Counted from the stretch's first letter, positions 1-9,260 are shown. The stretch: 64,000 nt of DNA from Gemmatimonas phototrophica (GCA_945861755.1 CAMAVQ010000009.1:1-64000); one strand, 5' to 3'. Notes: generated by a model from the letters alone, not told the origin. A program made the numbers and translations.

Positions 1-1143
1 TCCCCGGTGGCGCGGCTGGCGCCCGATGAGTATCTGGCCCTCGATGATCCGGTGGTCACGAATCTGATGTGGGGCATCGGCCGGGGCGCGGTACTGAAGG
101 AATTCACCCCAACATTTGAAAGGTTAGTAGGCGCGACCTTGACCCAGCAGGGTATGAGCGCTGCTGAGGCCGAGACCGCAGCCCAGCAGTTGTCGCAGAG
201 GTTGCCTGCCGTGTTACCCCAACAACTGTTGGGTTTGAAGAACAGTCTGCGCGTGGTTAACCAGGAGACCCGCGGATTCGATGAGGTTACTGATGCCGAT
301 GTGGTGAATGTAGCGCTCACCAAACCGACCATCACCCAGACCTACGAAGTGGGGTACAAGGGGCTGATCGGCGGCAAACTGGTGATCACCGCCGACGCGT
401 ACCGCACCCGGACCAGGAACTTCGTCGGGCCACTGCAGGTTATCACTCCCAATGTCTTCCTCGACACGACCAGTCTGGCCCAGTCCCTGAGGCCGGCTCT
501 GGCTGCCGCGCTGCAGGACCCGGCCAACGCGCTCCTGGCCCAGGCCCTGGGGGGGCTGGATAACCAGGTGCTGGGCGGCAACGGCAATGGTTCACCGCTG
601 GACGAACTGGCCACCCAGATCGTCAGTGGCGTGGCCCGCATTCCCTTCGGTACCGTCTCCCCCGAGCAGGCCTATGATCCAAACGCCGTGCTGCTGACCT
701 ACCGCAATTACGGGGCGGTGACGGTCAATGGTCTGGATTTGAGCCTGGCTTATTATCTGGGCAGCCTGTGGAGCTTCACCGGCACCTATTCCTATGTGGA
801 TGAGAACCTCTTCGAGAACCTCGACAACATCGCCGACGTTACCCTCAACTCGCCCAAGCAGAAGATCCGCTTGGGCGCCACCCGCGAACTGCCGCAGTGG
901 CGTCTGCGGACGGCGGCCCAGCTGCGCTACAACGGTTCCTATCCGATGGCTTCGGGCGTGTACGCGGGCAAGGTGAAGGCTTTCACCCTGCTGGATCTGA
1001 ATCTGGCCTACAAGCTGCCGGTACACCGCGACCTGTCCCTGATTGTCAACGCCGACAACGTGCTGAACAAAAAGCACCGGGAATTTGTCGGGGCGCCGGA
1101 GATCGGGCGACTGGTCATGGCGCAATTGGGGGTGAGTTTCTGA
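1..1143 (+). CDS. TonB-dependent receptor, C-terminal part (5' end outside window)
   Basis: The frame is open from base 1, so the signal peptide, TonB box and plug lie upstream of the window. The visible ~380 residues are the end of an outer-membrane barrel: alternating strands such as YEVGYKGLIGGKLVITADAY, a late block LDLNLAYKLPV followed by a typical VNADNVLNKKH segment, and a C-terminal phenylalanine (QLGVSF) as expected for BAM-dependent barrels. Family members import siderophores, cobalamin, glycans or other large nutrients using TonB energy; the substrate cannot be read from this fragment. A clear intrinsic terminator follows at 1198-1233, so this gene ends its transcription unit. A second, complete receptor starts at 3277. 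Confidence 0.85.
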   Translation, partial: SPVARLAPDEYLALDDPVVTNLMWGIGRGAVLKEFTPTFERLVGATLTQQGMSAAEAETAAQQLSQRLPAVLPQQLLGLKNSLRVVNQETRGFDEVTDADVVNVALTKPTITQTYEVGYKGLIGGKLVITADAYRTRTRNFVGPLQVITPNVFLDTTSLAQSLRPALAAALQDPANALLAQALGGLDNQVLGGNGNGSPLDELATQIVSGVARIPFGTVSPEQAYDPNAVLLTYRNYGAVTVNGLDLSLAYYLGSLWSFTGTYSYVDENLFENLDNIADVTLNSPKQKIRLGATRELPQWRLRTAAQLRYNGSYPMASGVYAGKVKAFTLLDLNLAYKLPVHRDLSLIVNADNVLNKKHREFVGAPEIGRLVMAQLGVSF

Positions 1144-1189
1144 GCAGCCCATTTTAGCGCCGGTTCCCACCTGCCGCCGGCGGTCCAGT

Positions 1190-3262
1190 TTGCTTCAGGC
1201 CCTGGTGAGCCGCCGCGCTCATCAGGGCCTTTTGCGGTACAAAAAATCATTGACACTGTTCCACCTCTTCGGCGACAGCATCGTCTGCCTGGATGCGCGC
1301 ACCGGAAAACGGGTCTGGCATTTCCAACTCACCCACCACGGCCTGTGGGACTACGATCCGCCGGCCGCCCCGGTGCTGCTGGACCTCAAGGTGAAGGGCA
1401 AGCGCATCAAGGCCGTGGCCCAGGTGACCAAGGAGGGTTTCTGTTTTGTCTTCGACCGAGTGAGCGGGAAACCGGTGTGGCCTATCGAGGAGCGGCCTGC
1501 GCCTCCCTCGCACACCGAGGGAGAAAGGGCTTCGCCCACCCAGCCCGTTCCCACCCTGCCGGCCCCCTTCGAGCGCCAGTGCCTGAGCGAGGACGACCTC
1601 ATCGAATTCACCCCCGAACTGCGGCAGCAGGCTATGGAGATCGCCAGTAAATTCGACTACGGGCCGCTCTACACCCCGGCCACGGAAAAGGGCGTCATCC
1701 TCCTGCCCGGCCTTTATGGCGGGGCCGACTGGGTGGGGGCCGTGGCCCATCCCGGCAAAGGGGTGCTCTATGTGCCCTCCCACACCTTGCCTTCAGTGGC
1801 CTGGTTGAGCCGCGCCGAACCCAATGCGTCCTCGGCCTATGTGGCCACCATCAACAACCGGCTCTCCGGTCCCGAGGGGCTGCCGCTGACCAAGCCGCCC
1901 TATGGCCGGATCACCGCCATTGACCTCAACACCGGCGAACACCGCTGGGTGCGCCCGATGGGGCGCGGCCCTGTGGATCACCCGGCCTTGCGTTCGCTGC
2001 ACCTGCCGCCTTTGGGCTGGGACAACCGCACCTTTGCCTTGGCCACCTCCACCCTGCTGCTGACCGCTTCCCAGGACCCGCGCGATTTGGGCAATGCCGG
2101 CGAGGGGTACTTTGTGGACCGGGAGGCATACCTACAGGCATTGGACCTGGATACCGGCGAGCCGGTGGGGCAGGTGGCGTTGCCCGGCAATGCCTATGCC
2201 AGTCCCATCATCTACATGGCCGGCAAGCGGCAGTATATCGCAGTGTCGCTGGGCGATGGGTTCAGGCCTAGCGAATTGGTCGCCCTGGCCCTGCCGCGCA
2301 AAGGCGAAGCGCTGCCTCCCCAGGGGCTGGAGCGGGGCGACGCCGACCACCCCGCTTTTTACCAGGCCGTGGCGGCCTTGGACGCGGGAGATCTGGAGGG
2401 GCTGAAGGGATTGCTGCAGAAAAACCCCGGGCTGGCAAAGGCGCAGGGGTACCTCGACGAATACTACGAATACGCCAGCCTGCGCGGCGCCACGCTGCTG
2501 CATTTGACCGCTGGCAACCCCAATCGCGTTGCCCTGCCGCCCAACCCCCTTGCCCTTGCCGCCGCGCTGCTGGAAGCCGGCGCTGATGCCAACGCCGCCA
2601 CCCTCGACACGGTCACGGCCCTGGGGCTGGTGATCGACAGCGCCCAATTGAAATGGGCCCAGCGCCAGGGCGAGTTCATCGAACTCTTGCTCAAGGCCGG
2701 GGCTGACGCCAACGCGAACCAGGGAAAAATCCTCTGGATGGCCCTGACCGGCGAAGAACAGCAAGAGGCTGCCAAGGCCTTGGTGGCGGGTGGGGCGCGG
2801 GTGGATCTGCGTTTTGCCGCCGGGGTCAACCGCCTCGACCTGATGGCCGCCTTCTTTGGGCCAGATCACCACCTGACCCCGGAGGCCGGCAGTCTGTATC
2901 GGCCCGCTGCGGGCACTGATCCGCAGCACAGCGAGCAGGACATTCTCGACGAGGCCTTGGGCTACGCCAGTTACGGCGGGGCCGCAGAAGCCGTAATTTT
3001 TCTCCTGGAGCGGGGGGCGCATATCGATGCCCAGCCTCCGCACTTCTGGCCCGGAGACCGGGGGTGTACGGCGCTGCACAAGGCCGTGTCGGGCCGCCAT
3101 GCCGAGATCCTGCGCCTGCTGCTGGAAAAAGGCGCTGATCCCCGCATCGAGGACCAGCAGTACCACGCCACGCCGCGCCGCTGGGCCGAGTACTTCGGGC
3201 AGGGGGAACTGGCCCAGATCCTGCGCCAGGCAGAGGAAAAAAGGGCGGCATCATCAAAATAA
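1190..3262 (+). CDS. 5'-truncated PQQ-type quinoprotein propeller fused to ankyrin repeats
   Basis: Recognisable homology begins only near 1262 (FGDSIVCLDARTGKRVWHF), in the middle of a quinoprotein alcohol/glucose dehydrogenase-type propeller. Signal peptide, first blades and PQQ-binding residues of the N-terminal half are absent. The retained half has family hallmarks: HHGLWDYD, GLYGGADWVGAVAHPGKG, GRITAIDLNTGEHRW, and a final PGNAYASPIIYMAGKRQYI blade. After about residue 375 come several ankyrin repeats to the C terminus (LLEAGADANAAT, LLLKAGADANAN, LLERGAHIDA, TALHKAVSGRHAEILRLLLE). The first in-frame start codon (TTG 1190) lies just ahead of the upstream terminator and has no ribosome site, so it is not credible. 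The gene is probably a remnant or sits at a rearrangement or assembly junction. Dehydrogenase activity is unlikely as it stands. Confidence 0.65.
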   Translation: MLQALVSRRAHQGLLRYKKSLTLFHLFGDSIVCLDARTGKRVWHFQLTHHGLWDYDPPAAPVLLDLKVKGKRIKAVAQVTKEGFCFVFDRVSGKPVWPIEERPAPPSHTEGERASPTQPVPTLPAPFERQCLSEDDLIEFTPELRQQAMEIASKFDYGPLYTPATEKGVILLPGLYGGADWVGAVAHPGKGVLYVPSHTLPSVAWLSRAEPNASSAYVATINNRLSGPEGLPLTKPPYGRITAIDLNTGEHRWVRPMGRGPVDHPALRSLHLPPLGWDNRTFALATSTLLLTASQDPRDLGNAGEGYFVDREAYLQALDLDTGEPVGQVALPGNAYASPIIYMAGKRQYIAVSLGDGFRPSELVALALPRKGEALPPQGLERGDADHPAFYQAVAALDAGDLEGLKGLLQKNPGLAKAQGYLDEYYEYASLRGATLLHLTAGNPNRVALPPNPLALAAALLEAGADANAATLDTVTALGLVIDSAQLKWAQRQGEFIELLLKAGADANANQGKILWMALTGEEQQEAAKALVAGGARVDLRFAAGVNRLDLMAAFFGPDHHLTPEAGSLYRPAAGTDPQHSEQDILDEALGYASYGGAAEAVIFLLERGAHIDAQPPHFWPGDRGCTALHKAVSGRHAEILRLLLEKGADPRIEDQQYHATPRRWAEYFGQGELAQILRQAEEKRAASSK
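1198..1233 (+). terminator. Rho-independent terminator after the first TonB receptor
   Basis: A 13-bp stem (1198-1210 with 1217-1229, one G-T pair) has a 6-base loop and is followed by TTTT. It lies 55 bases after the receptor stop codon. Confidence 0.8.
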
Positions 3263-3276
3263 AAAAAGGGTTTCCC

Positions 3277-5367
3277 ATGAACTGCAGCGTCCATCTCCCC
3301 GCCCTGTTGGTCTGGCTGGCCCTCGCCCCAGGTGTCGATGGCGAGGAGGTCACTGGGGAGAAGGCTCCCGTGGTTATGGGCGAAGTGACGGTGAGCGCGG
3401 CGCGGACCTCGCAGGCCCTGGGGGAGCTGCCCGCCCAGACCACGGTGCTCGAAAGGGGGGGGATCAGGCAGGCGCCGGCCCTGTCTGCTGACGAACTGCT
3501 GCGGCAGGTCCCCGGCTTCAGCCTCTTCCGCCGCGCCAGCAGCGCGGTGGCGCACCCCACCACCCAGGGGGTTTCGCTGCGCGGGCTGGGGGCCAGCGGT
3601 GCCAGCCGCGCCCTGGTCCTCTTGGACGGCATGCCTTTGAACGACCCCTTCGGCAGTTGGGTGGCGTGGAGCCGGGTGCGGCTGGCCAGCCTAGAACGGG
3701 TCGAGGTAGTGCGCGGCGGGGGCGCTCAGTTGTGGGGCAACTACACCTTGGGTGGGGTGATCAACCTGGTCACGGCCCAGCCTCAGGAGCGGGCGTTTGC
3801 TCTCTCTGGGGTGGCCGGCAATGGCCGGACCGGGTCTCTGGATTTTGCCGCTGGCGACCGCCTCGGCTCGACCAGTGTAGGGGTAGAGGGAGGGTACTCG
3901 ACGACGCAGGGGTATCCCACGGTGCGGGCCAACCAGCGGGGCAGCATCGACCGGGAGGCCGGTTCCCAGAGTCAGAGCCTGCGGCTGAAGTTGTCTCGGC
4001 CCTTCTCGTCTGCGGGCCAACTCTACCTACACGCGGGTCTCTGGCGCGAGGAGCGCGACAACGGCACGCCCCTGGCGCATAACAGCACCCGCGCCGGGTT
4101 TGTGGGCGGCAGCGCAATCTTGAGGACCGCTGCGGGCGGCCGCTGGACCTTCTCCAGTTTTGTCCAGGCCCAAGGGTTTGACAGTTTCTTCTCTTCGGCA
4201 GCGGCGGACCGCAATGCAGAGGTCCCGGCCCTGGACCAGTACGATATGCCGGCCAAGGCCGCCGGGGCGAGTGTAGAGTGGTCCAGGCCGGTGGGGGCAA
4301 CCCACCTGCTGGCCGCCGGGGTGGATGGCCGCTGGGTCAAGGGCGAGAGCGACGAGAATTTTCGCTATGTCGAGGGCCACTTCACCCGACAGCGCCAGGC
4401 CGGCGGTGCCCAGCAGGCCCTGGGGCTCTATGTCCAGGAGGTCTTCATTCCCCATCCCCGCTGGCAATTCACCCTGGGTGGCCGCCTGGACTGGTGGCGC
4501 AATGCCTCCTCCTTCCGCCGGGAGCAGGACCTGGACAATGGGCAGTCCCTGCGCGACGACGGCTTTGTCGACCGCAGCCGCCAGGTCTTCGATCCCAAGG
4601 CCGGGCTGCGCTTCAAGGCCACGGACCGACTCTCCCTGCGCGGGGCGCTGTACCGGAGTTTCCGCACCCCCACCCTCAACGAACTCTTTCGCCCCTTTCG
4701 GGTGCGCAACGACATCACCGAGGCCAACGAAGGGCTAGAACCCGAGCGGCTCTTGGGCGCCGAGGTGGGGCTGGACTATCAGCGCTCCGCGCTGAGCGCT
4801 CACCTGACCGGGTACTGGAACGAGGTAGAGGACATGGTCTTCAACCTGACTCAGGGCAGGGGACCGGGCCAGGTGTCGCCCTGCGGTTTTGTGCCCGATG
4901 GCGGGCTCTGCCGGCAGCGGCAGAATTTGGAAAAGGTGCGGGTCCGGGGCGTGGAGGCAGAATTAAAAGGGCAGCGCGGGCCAGCCTGGACCTGGGCTGC
5001 GGGTTATTTGTTCACCCACAGCCGCATCGCCACCGCGCCGGGCGACCTGGAGGGCAAAGACCTGCCCCAGGTGCCGGCGCACCATCTGACCCTGCAGTTG
5101 AGTTATGCCCAGCCGGCGCGCGGGCGCTTCACGGTCCAGGGGCGCTATACCAGCGGTCAGTTCGAGGACGACCTCAACACGCTGGAGTTGGGAGGGTTTG
5201 GGGTGGTAGATCTCTTTGCCTCGCGGCCCATAACCAAGGGGATCGAGATCTTCTTTCAGGTGGAAAACCTCTTCGACCAGCCCTACGAGGTGGGGATTTC
5301 GGGAGATGGGGTGGTGAGCGTGGGGGCGCCGCGCTGGTTCCAGGGGGGATTCAGGATGGCGCTCTGA
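3277..5367 (+). CDS. TonB-dependent outer-membrane receptor
   Basis: A complete 696-residue receptor. A signal peptide is followed by a TonB-box-like GEVTVSAARTSQ (around residues 35-46). Next comes a plug domain with RGLGASGASRALVLLDGMP, NDPFGSWVAW and ERVEVVRGGGAQLWGNYTLG (about 105-165), then a 22-strand-type barrel with IFFQVENLFDQPYEVG near the end. The barrel ends in ...GGFRMAL rather than an aromatic residue. Layout resembles BtuB/CirA-like receptors, but the ligand is not identifiable. The start at 3277 follows an AAAAAAAGGG stretch and sits 14 bases after the quinoprotein stop. A bidirectional terminator lies downstream at 5391-5428. Confidence 0.88.
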   Translation: MNCSVHLPALLVWLALAPGVDGEEVTGEKAPVVMGEVTVSAARTSQALGELPAQTTVLERGGIRQAPALSADELLRQVPGFSLFRRASSAVAHPTTQGVSLRGLGASGASRALVLLDGMPLNDPFGSWVAWSRVRLASLERVEVVRGGGAQLWGNYTLGGVINLVTAQPQERAFALSGVAGNGRTGSLDFAAGDRLGSTSVGVEGGYSTTQGYPTVRANQRGSIDREAGSQSQSLRLKLSRPFSSAGQLYLHAGLWREERDNGTPLAHNSTRAGFVGGSAILRTAAGGRWTFSSFVQAQGFDSFFSSAAADRNAEVPALDQYDMPAKAAGASVEWSRPVGATHLLAAGVDGRWVKGESDENFRYVEGHFTRQRQAGGAQQALGLYVQEVFIPHPRWQFTLGGRLDWWRNASSFRREQDLDNGQSLRDDGFVDRSRQVFDPKAGLRFKATDRLSLRGALYRSFRTPTLNELFRPFRVRNDITEANEGLEPERLLGAEVGLDYQRSALSAHLTGYWNEVEDMVFNLTQGRGPGQVSPCGFVPDGGLCRQRQNLEKVRVRGVEAELKGQRGPAWTWAAGYLFTHSRIATAPGDLEGKDLPQVPAHHLTLQLSYAQPARGRFTVQGRYTSGQFEDDLNTLELGGFGVVDLFASRPITKGIEIFFQVENLFDQPYEVGISGDGVVSVGAPRWFQGGFRMAL

Positions 5368-5390
5368 AATCTCGGGGTCTCATTAAAATG

Positions 5391-5428
5391 AAAAGGGGCG
5401 GGGAAAACATCCCCCCGCCCCTTTTTTT
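5391..5428. terminator. Bidirectional terminator between TonB receptor and ilvN
   Basis: A GGGGCGGGG/CCCCGCCCC stem (5395-5403 with 5413-5421) is flanked by AAAA on the left and TTTTTTT on the right. It can therefore end both the plus-strand receptor transcript and the minus-strand ilvBN transcript. Confidence 0.85.
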
Positions 5429-5445
5429 ATTGCCAGTGCGCTCGC

Positions 5446-5958
5446 TCAGGTGGAGTAGGCACCCCGGGCCATGACCACCTTGCCGGTGCGCACCATCTCG
5501 CGCAGGTCAAACTTGCCCAGCAGGGATTCGAGGGCATCCATCTTGTCGGAAGTGCCGGTGGCCTCGATGGTGATGGTCTCCTCGGAGATATCGACGGTTT
5601 TGCCGCGGAAGGCTTCGGCAACCTGCAAGATCTCGGTGCGTTCGGGCACCGAGCAGCCCACCTTGAAGAGGGCCAGCTCTCGGGTGACGGCCTGGTCGTC
5701 GGTGTGGTCCTTGGCGTGCATGACATCGACCAGCTTGTTGAGTTGGAGGATGATCTGGTGTAACACGTCGTCCGGCCCGGTGCAGGTGATGGTCATGCGC
5801 GAGGTGCGCGGCAGGTGGGCCGGGGAAACCACCAGGGACTCGATGTTGTAGCCGCGGCGGGCAAAGACCTGACTGATGCGCATCAGCACCCCGGGCTGGT
5901 CGTTGACCAGCAGGCCGATGGTATTCTTCTCTGGTTTTTGAGCAGTGCCGTTTTCCAT
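5446..5958 (-). CDS. ilvN: Acetolactate synthase small (regulatory) subunit
   Basis: A 170-residue regulatory subunit of acetohydroxyacid synthase, which binds valine and activates the catalytic subunit in branched-chain amino acid synthesis. The N-terminal ACT domain is plain (IGLLVNDQPGVLMRISQVFA, RRGYNIESLVVSP), followed by the conserved ALFKVGC and the C-terminal half (KTVDISEETITIEATG, MVRTGKVVMARG). Length fits the IlvN/IlvH family. The ATG overlaps the ilvB stop by one base (TGATG), so translation is coupled. The gene is the last of its operon and ends before the bidirectional terminator. Confidence 0.96.
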   Translation of the reverse strand: MENGTAQKPEKNTIGLLVNDQPGVLMRISQVFARRGYNIESLVVSPAHLPRTSRMTITCTGPDDVLHQIILQLNKLVDVMHAKDHTDDQAVTRELALFKVGCSVPERTEILQVAEAFRGKTVDISEETITIEATGTSDKMDALESLLGKFDLREMVRTGKVVMARGAYST

Positions 5959-7664
5959 CAGGTGCTCCCGGTTGGCTTTTCTAGTTTGTACTTGGGCGGC
6001 TCGATGAGCATCTCACTGAGGGCCGCCCCGGCGGGAATCATCGGGAAGACGTTGTCTTCTTTTTCGCACTCGGCGTGGATCAGGCAGGGACCCTCGTGGT
6101 AGTCCAATGCCTGCTTGAGGACCTTGTCGATGTCGGCGGTGCGCCGCAGGTGGAAACCCTTGATGCCGTAGGCTTCGGCCAGCTTGACAAAGTCGGGGTT
6201 GCCTTCTAGGTCCACGCCAGAGAGCCGGTTGTCGAAGAAGAGGTTCTGCCACTGGCGCACCATGCCCAGGTAGCGGTTGTCCATCACCAGGATCTTGACC
6301 GGAAGTTTGTGCAGGGCAGCGGTGGCCAGTTCACACATGGTCATCTGGAAACCGCCGTCGCCGACGATAGTCGCCACCAATTCGCCGGGCCGGCCAAACT
6401 GGGCCCCCACTGCGGCCGGGAAGCCATAGCCCATGGTCCCTGCCCCGCCCGAGGAAAGCCACTGGCGGTGATAGCGGGTCTTGTAGAACTGAGCGGCCCA
6501 CATCTGGTGCTGGCCCACGTCGGTGGAGACGATGGCCTTGCCCTCGGTCAGGTGGTAGAAGCGGTCGATGACCGCCTGCATCTTGAGACCGCCCTTGCGG
6601 CCGTAGTGCAGGGGATATTTGTGTTTCCACTCCTCGATCTGCGCCAGCCAGTCCTCCGAGTCCGTGGGCTCGACGTGGTTGATCAACTCCTCCAGCACCT
6701 GGCGGGCGTCCCCCTCGATGAACACGTCGGGCATCAGCACCTTGCCGTACTCGGCCGGGTCGATGTCGATATGGATCTTCTTGGCGTCGGCGCAGAAGGC
6801 CGAGAGTTTGCCGGTGATGCGGTCGTCCCAGCGTCCACCCACCGACATGATCAGGTCGCAGCCGGACACGGCCTTGTTGGCGTACGCGGTGCCGTGCATG
6901 CCCAGCATGCCCACCGAAAGCGGGTGCTGCTCGGGGAAGCTGCCCTTGCCCAGCAGGGTGTTGGTCACCGGCATACGGGTCTTTTCGGCAAAGGCCAGGG
7001 CCACCTCGTGGGCGCCGGCAGCGATGCAACCCCCGCCCAGGTAGAGCACCGGGCGTTTGCTCTGGCGCAGCAGGGCGGCCGCTTCCTTCAAACACTCGAC
7101 GTCGGGCTTGGACTGCCAGTGGTAGCCGGGCAGGAAGACCTTCTCCGGGAAGCTGGCGTTGCACTCGGCCGAGGTGACGTCCTTGGGCAGGTCGACCAGC
7201 ACCGGCCCGGTGCGCCCGGTGGTGGCGATGTGGAAGGCCTCGTTCATCACCCGGGGGATATCGTCGGCGTCCTTGACCAGATAGGAGTGTTTGACCACCG
7301 GCATGGAGACGCCGAAGACGTCGGCTTCCTGAAAGGCGTCTTTGCCCAGCATGGGGGTGATGGTCTGGCCGGTGAGCACCACCATCGGGACCGAATCCAT
7401 CTGGGCGGTGAGCAGCCCGGTGATGGTGTTGGTGGCCCCAGGGCCAGAGGTGACCAGCACTACGCCGGGTTTGCCGGTGGCCCGGGCGTAGCCGTCGGCC
7501 ATGTGGGTGGCCCCCTGCTCGTGGCGGGTCAGGATGAATTTGAGCCCCTTGGAGTCCACCAGGGCGTCGAAGATGGGCATGGCTGCTCCACCTGGGTGCC
7601 CGAAGATGTACTCGACGCCGTGTCTTTCGAGGGCCTCGATGACTTTGTCAGCACCTCTGGCCAT
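5958..7664 (-). CDS. ilvB: Acetolactate synthase large (catalytic) subunit
   Basis: A 568-residue ThDP enzyme that condenses pyruvate with pyruvate or 2-oxobutyrate, the first common step to valine, leucine and isoleucine. Visible motifs: [20 protein letters not shown] and [15 protein letters not shown] carrying the cofactor-activating glutamate; the central FAD-type domain; and the ThDP site [12 protein letters not shown]...[17 protein letters not shown]. The start is set by a strong GGAGGT seven bases upstream of the ATG. It shares one base with ilvN. A -10/-35 pair lies just upstream (7718-7746). No leader peptide rich in Ile/Leu/Val codons was seen. Confidence 0.97.
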   Translation of the reverse strand: MARGADKVIEALERHGVEYIFGHPGGAAMPIFDALVDSKGLKFILTRHEQGATHMADGYARATGKPGVVLVTSGPGATNTITGLLTAQMDSVPMVVLTGQTITPMLGKDAFQEADVFGVSMPVVKHSYLVKDADDIPRVMNEAFHIATTGRTGPVLVDLPKDVTSAECNASFPEKVFLPGYHWQSKPDVECLKEAAALLRQSKRPVLYLGGGCIAAGAHEVALAFAEKTRMPVTNTLLGKGSFPEQHPLSVGMLGMHGTAYANKAVSGCDLIMSVGGRWDDRITGKLSAFCADAKKIHIDIDPAEYGKVLMPDVFIEGDARQVLEELINHVEPTDSEDWLAQIEEWKHKYPLHYGRKGGLKMQAVIDRFYHLTEGKAIVSTDVGQHQMWAAQFYKTRYHRQWLSSGGAGTMGYGFPAAVGAQFGRPGELVATIVGDGGFQMTMCELATAALHKLPVKILVMDNRYLGMVRQWQNLFFDNRLSGVDLEGNPDFVKLAEAYGIKGFHLRRTADIDKVLKQALDYHEGPCLIHAECEKEDNVFPMIPAGAALSEMLIEPPKYKLEKPTGST

Positions 7665-7717
7665 AAATTACCTCCAAAATACAAGTTTAAAAATGATTAT
7701 GTATACTAATATGAGAA

Positions 7718-7746
7718 AGTATACCTATTTTTATGCATGAACGCAA
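7718..7746 (-). promoter_or_regulatory. Putative sigma-70 promoter of ilvBN
   Basis: On the minus strand, TTGCGT (7741-7746) and TATACT (7718-7723) are separated by exactly 17 bases in an AT-rich stretch unlike the surrounding DNA. The -10 matches the consensus at five of six positions and the -35 at three. An inverted GTATAC pair overlaps the -10 and could be an operator. The predicted leader is roughly 45 nt and ends in the strong ilvB ribosome site. Confidence 0.55.
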
Positions 7747-7806
7747 GGATAAGTAAAAAATACATCAAATTTATCGGAAAAATTGTCATGAATCTGCAAC
7801 GAAAAA

Positions 7807-7846
7807 TAATAAGGGGTCACTTTTCAGGGGGAATAGCCCCTTATTA
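7807..7846 (-). terminator. Terminator of the dipeptidase operon (minus strand)
   Basis: A perfect 10-bp stem (TAATAAGGGG, 7807-7816, with 7837-7846) encloses a 20-base loop. On the minus strand the stem is followed by ATTTTTC. It lies between the 3' end of the dipeptidase operon and the ilvB promoter. Confidence 0.6.
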
Positions 7847-7887
7847 ATGGAAATAGCGATTGGGTGGCTTATAGTGGTGGAAGGCGT

Positions 7888-8028
7888 CGGGGAGCGACCC
7901 ACTCCGGCTTTTCCCCAGGCGCGTCCTGCCCACTCGCTCGCTTCGCTCCGCTACCCGGCCCCCCGCCACGCGGACTTCCCTTCCCAGCCACTCCCTGGGA
8001 AAAGCCTCCGGGGTTCGCTCCCCACCGC
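7888..8028 (-). repeat. Dispersed structured intergenic repeat, copy A
   Basis: About 141 bp, closely similar in inverse orientation to 18174-18310 and 40903-41038. Terminal inverted arms are GGCTTTTCCC (7906-7915) and GGGAAAAGCC (7997-8006), outside which lie CGGGGAG-type ends. The interior shares the blocks GAAGTCCGCG, GGGCCGGGTAGCGG, GCGAGCGAG and GGACGCGCCTGG with the other copies. No transposase is present, so it resembles an ERIC/BIME-like or MITE-like element. Confidence 0.8.
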
Positions 8029-8188
8029 TATGGTTGCGCCACATTGATGGTGCGGCGGGAAGATGGCCCTGGAGGCCTTTACTGTGGGGAGGGGGTCGGG
8101 AAAGGGCCTGGGGGTAGTGCGGGGCGTCGGTGGCAGGCCCGGGCATCGGGAAAGGCCGGAAGGGCCACTTTCCGCCGCTCCCGCTAGC
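8029..8188. other. Non-coding stretch with a partial repeat sub-motif
   Basis: No credible gene. It contains GGAAGATGGCCCTGGAGGC followed by CTTTACTGT (about 8056-8083). This is a degenerate copy of the outer sub-motif found just upstream of repeat copy B (GGAGTGGCCCTGGAGAC at 18142 on), here on the strand opposite to copy A. GC-rich short inverted pairs near 8150-8175 (GGCCGGAAGGGCC) may end the dipeptidase transcript. Confidence 0.5.
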
Positions 8189-9256
8189 TCATCCCCACAC
8201 CTCTTTGAGCAGGTTGATCCAGTTGCCGGCCAGGATGCCTTCGACATCGGCGGTGGAGTAGCCGCGCTGGCTGAGGATGGGGGCGAGGTTTTGCAGATCG
8301 GCGATGGTGTTCAGGTCGCGGGGGGATTGCTCCTGGCCGTAGCCCCCGTCCAGGTCGGTGCCGATGCCGCAGTGGCGGGCGGTGCCCATCAACTGGGCGG
8401 TGTGGTCGATGTGGTCGGCCACCGTCTCCAGGGTGGCGGCGGTGCGCTGCTGGTTGGCCGGGGTCTTGCGTTTCCAGCCCGGATCGAGCATCCAGGCGTC
8501 CAGGGCGGTGCCAATCACCCCACCGCGTTCGGCGATGGAGCGGATCATCTCGTTGCTGAGTTGGCGCTGGCCGGGGACCAGGGCGCGGCAGTTGTGGTGC
8601 GAGGCGCAGACCGGGCCGTCGTAGCACTCCAGAACCTCCCAGTGGGCCTGGTCGGTGAGGTGGGTCATATCGACGATGATACGCGCAGCGCGCAGGGCAT
8701 CGAGCAGGGGTTTGGCGGTGGGCAGCAGGCCGCCTTCGGTGCCGGTGCCGTGGGAATAGGCGCTGACGCCGTAGTGGGAGATACTGACCACCCGCAGGCC
8801 TAAGTCGTACCACTCCTGCACGTTGTCCGGCCCCAGGATGGGATCGGCACTCTCCATGGCCAGCACCAGGCCAAAGGGGGTGTCGGCCTGGGGATGCTGC
8901 CAGGCGGCGGCCATCTGGTCCAGGTCGCGGCTGTTGCGGATGAAGCGCAGCAGGCCCTGCCGCTCCATCACCTGATAGTAGGCGGCGTGTCCTCGACCCA
9001 CGGCGTAACACTGATCCTGGGTATACATGCCGGTGCGGGTCCAGCGGTCGTTGGGGTCCAGGCGCGACATGACGGTGCCGAAGACGATGCCGATTCCTCC
9101 CCGGCGCAGCTCGGGGAAGGTGGTAGTGCAGGCGCCGTACGCCTCGTGGTGGGCCACGGAGTCGTGGGTGCGCACGGTGGCGGCCGGCAGGGTGAGGTCG
9201 CGGTTGAGCTGCAGGGCGTTGAAGGCCAGGTCGAGATGGCTGTCGATGATCAACAT
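8189..9256 (-). CDS. Membrane-dipeptidase family (peptidase M19) hydrolase, paralogue 1
   Basis: 355 residues, typical of M19/renal dipeptidase enzymes, zinc hydrolases that cleave dipeptides (often L-D or D-amino-acid containing) or related amides. Binuclear metal site candidates are visible: H7 and D9 (DSHLDLA), E135 (AMESADPI), H199 (DMTHLT), H220 (CASHHNCR) and the aspartates of GIGTDLDGG (about 301-303). No signal peptide, so cytoplasmic. It lies four bases after a paralogue, at the end of a minus-strand operon. Bacterial members often process substrate delivered by neighbouring transporters; the substrate here is not deducible. Confidence 0.88.
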   Translation of the reverse strand: MLIIDSHLDLAFNALQLNRDLTLPAATVRTHDSVAHHEAYGACTTTFPELRRGGIGIVFGTVMSRLDPNDRWTRTGMYTQDQCYAVGRGHAAYYQVMERQGLLRFIRNSRDLDQMAAAWQHPQADTPFGLVLAMESADPILGPDNVQEWYDLGLRVVSISHYGVSAYSHGTGTEGGLLPTAKPLLDALRAARIIVDMTHLTDQAHWEVLECYDGPVCASHHNCRALVPGQRQLSNEMIRSIAERGGVIGTALDAWMLDPGWKRKTPANQQRTAATLETVADHIDHTAQLMGTARHCGIGTDLDGGYGQEQSPRDLNTIADLQNLAPILSQRGYSTADVEGILAGNWINLLKEVWG

Positions 9257-9260
9257 GGGT

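Noticed and set aside
1250-1278. A functional promoter for the truncated quinoprotein at TTGACA 1250
   Set aside because: No -10-like sequence occurs 16-18 bases downstream; the spacing falls in GC-rich coding sequence.
7847-8146. Open frames on both strands across the intergenic region between ilvB and the dipeptidase gene
   Set aside because: They translate repeat copy A and GC-rich flanks, have no ribosome site and resemble no protein.
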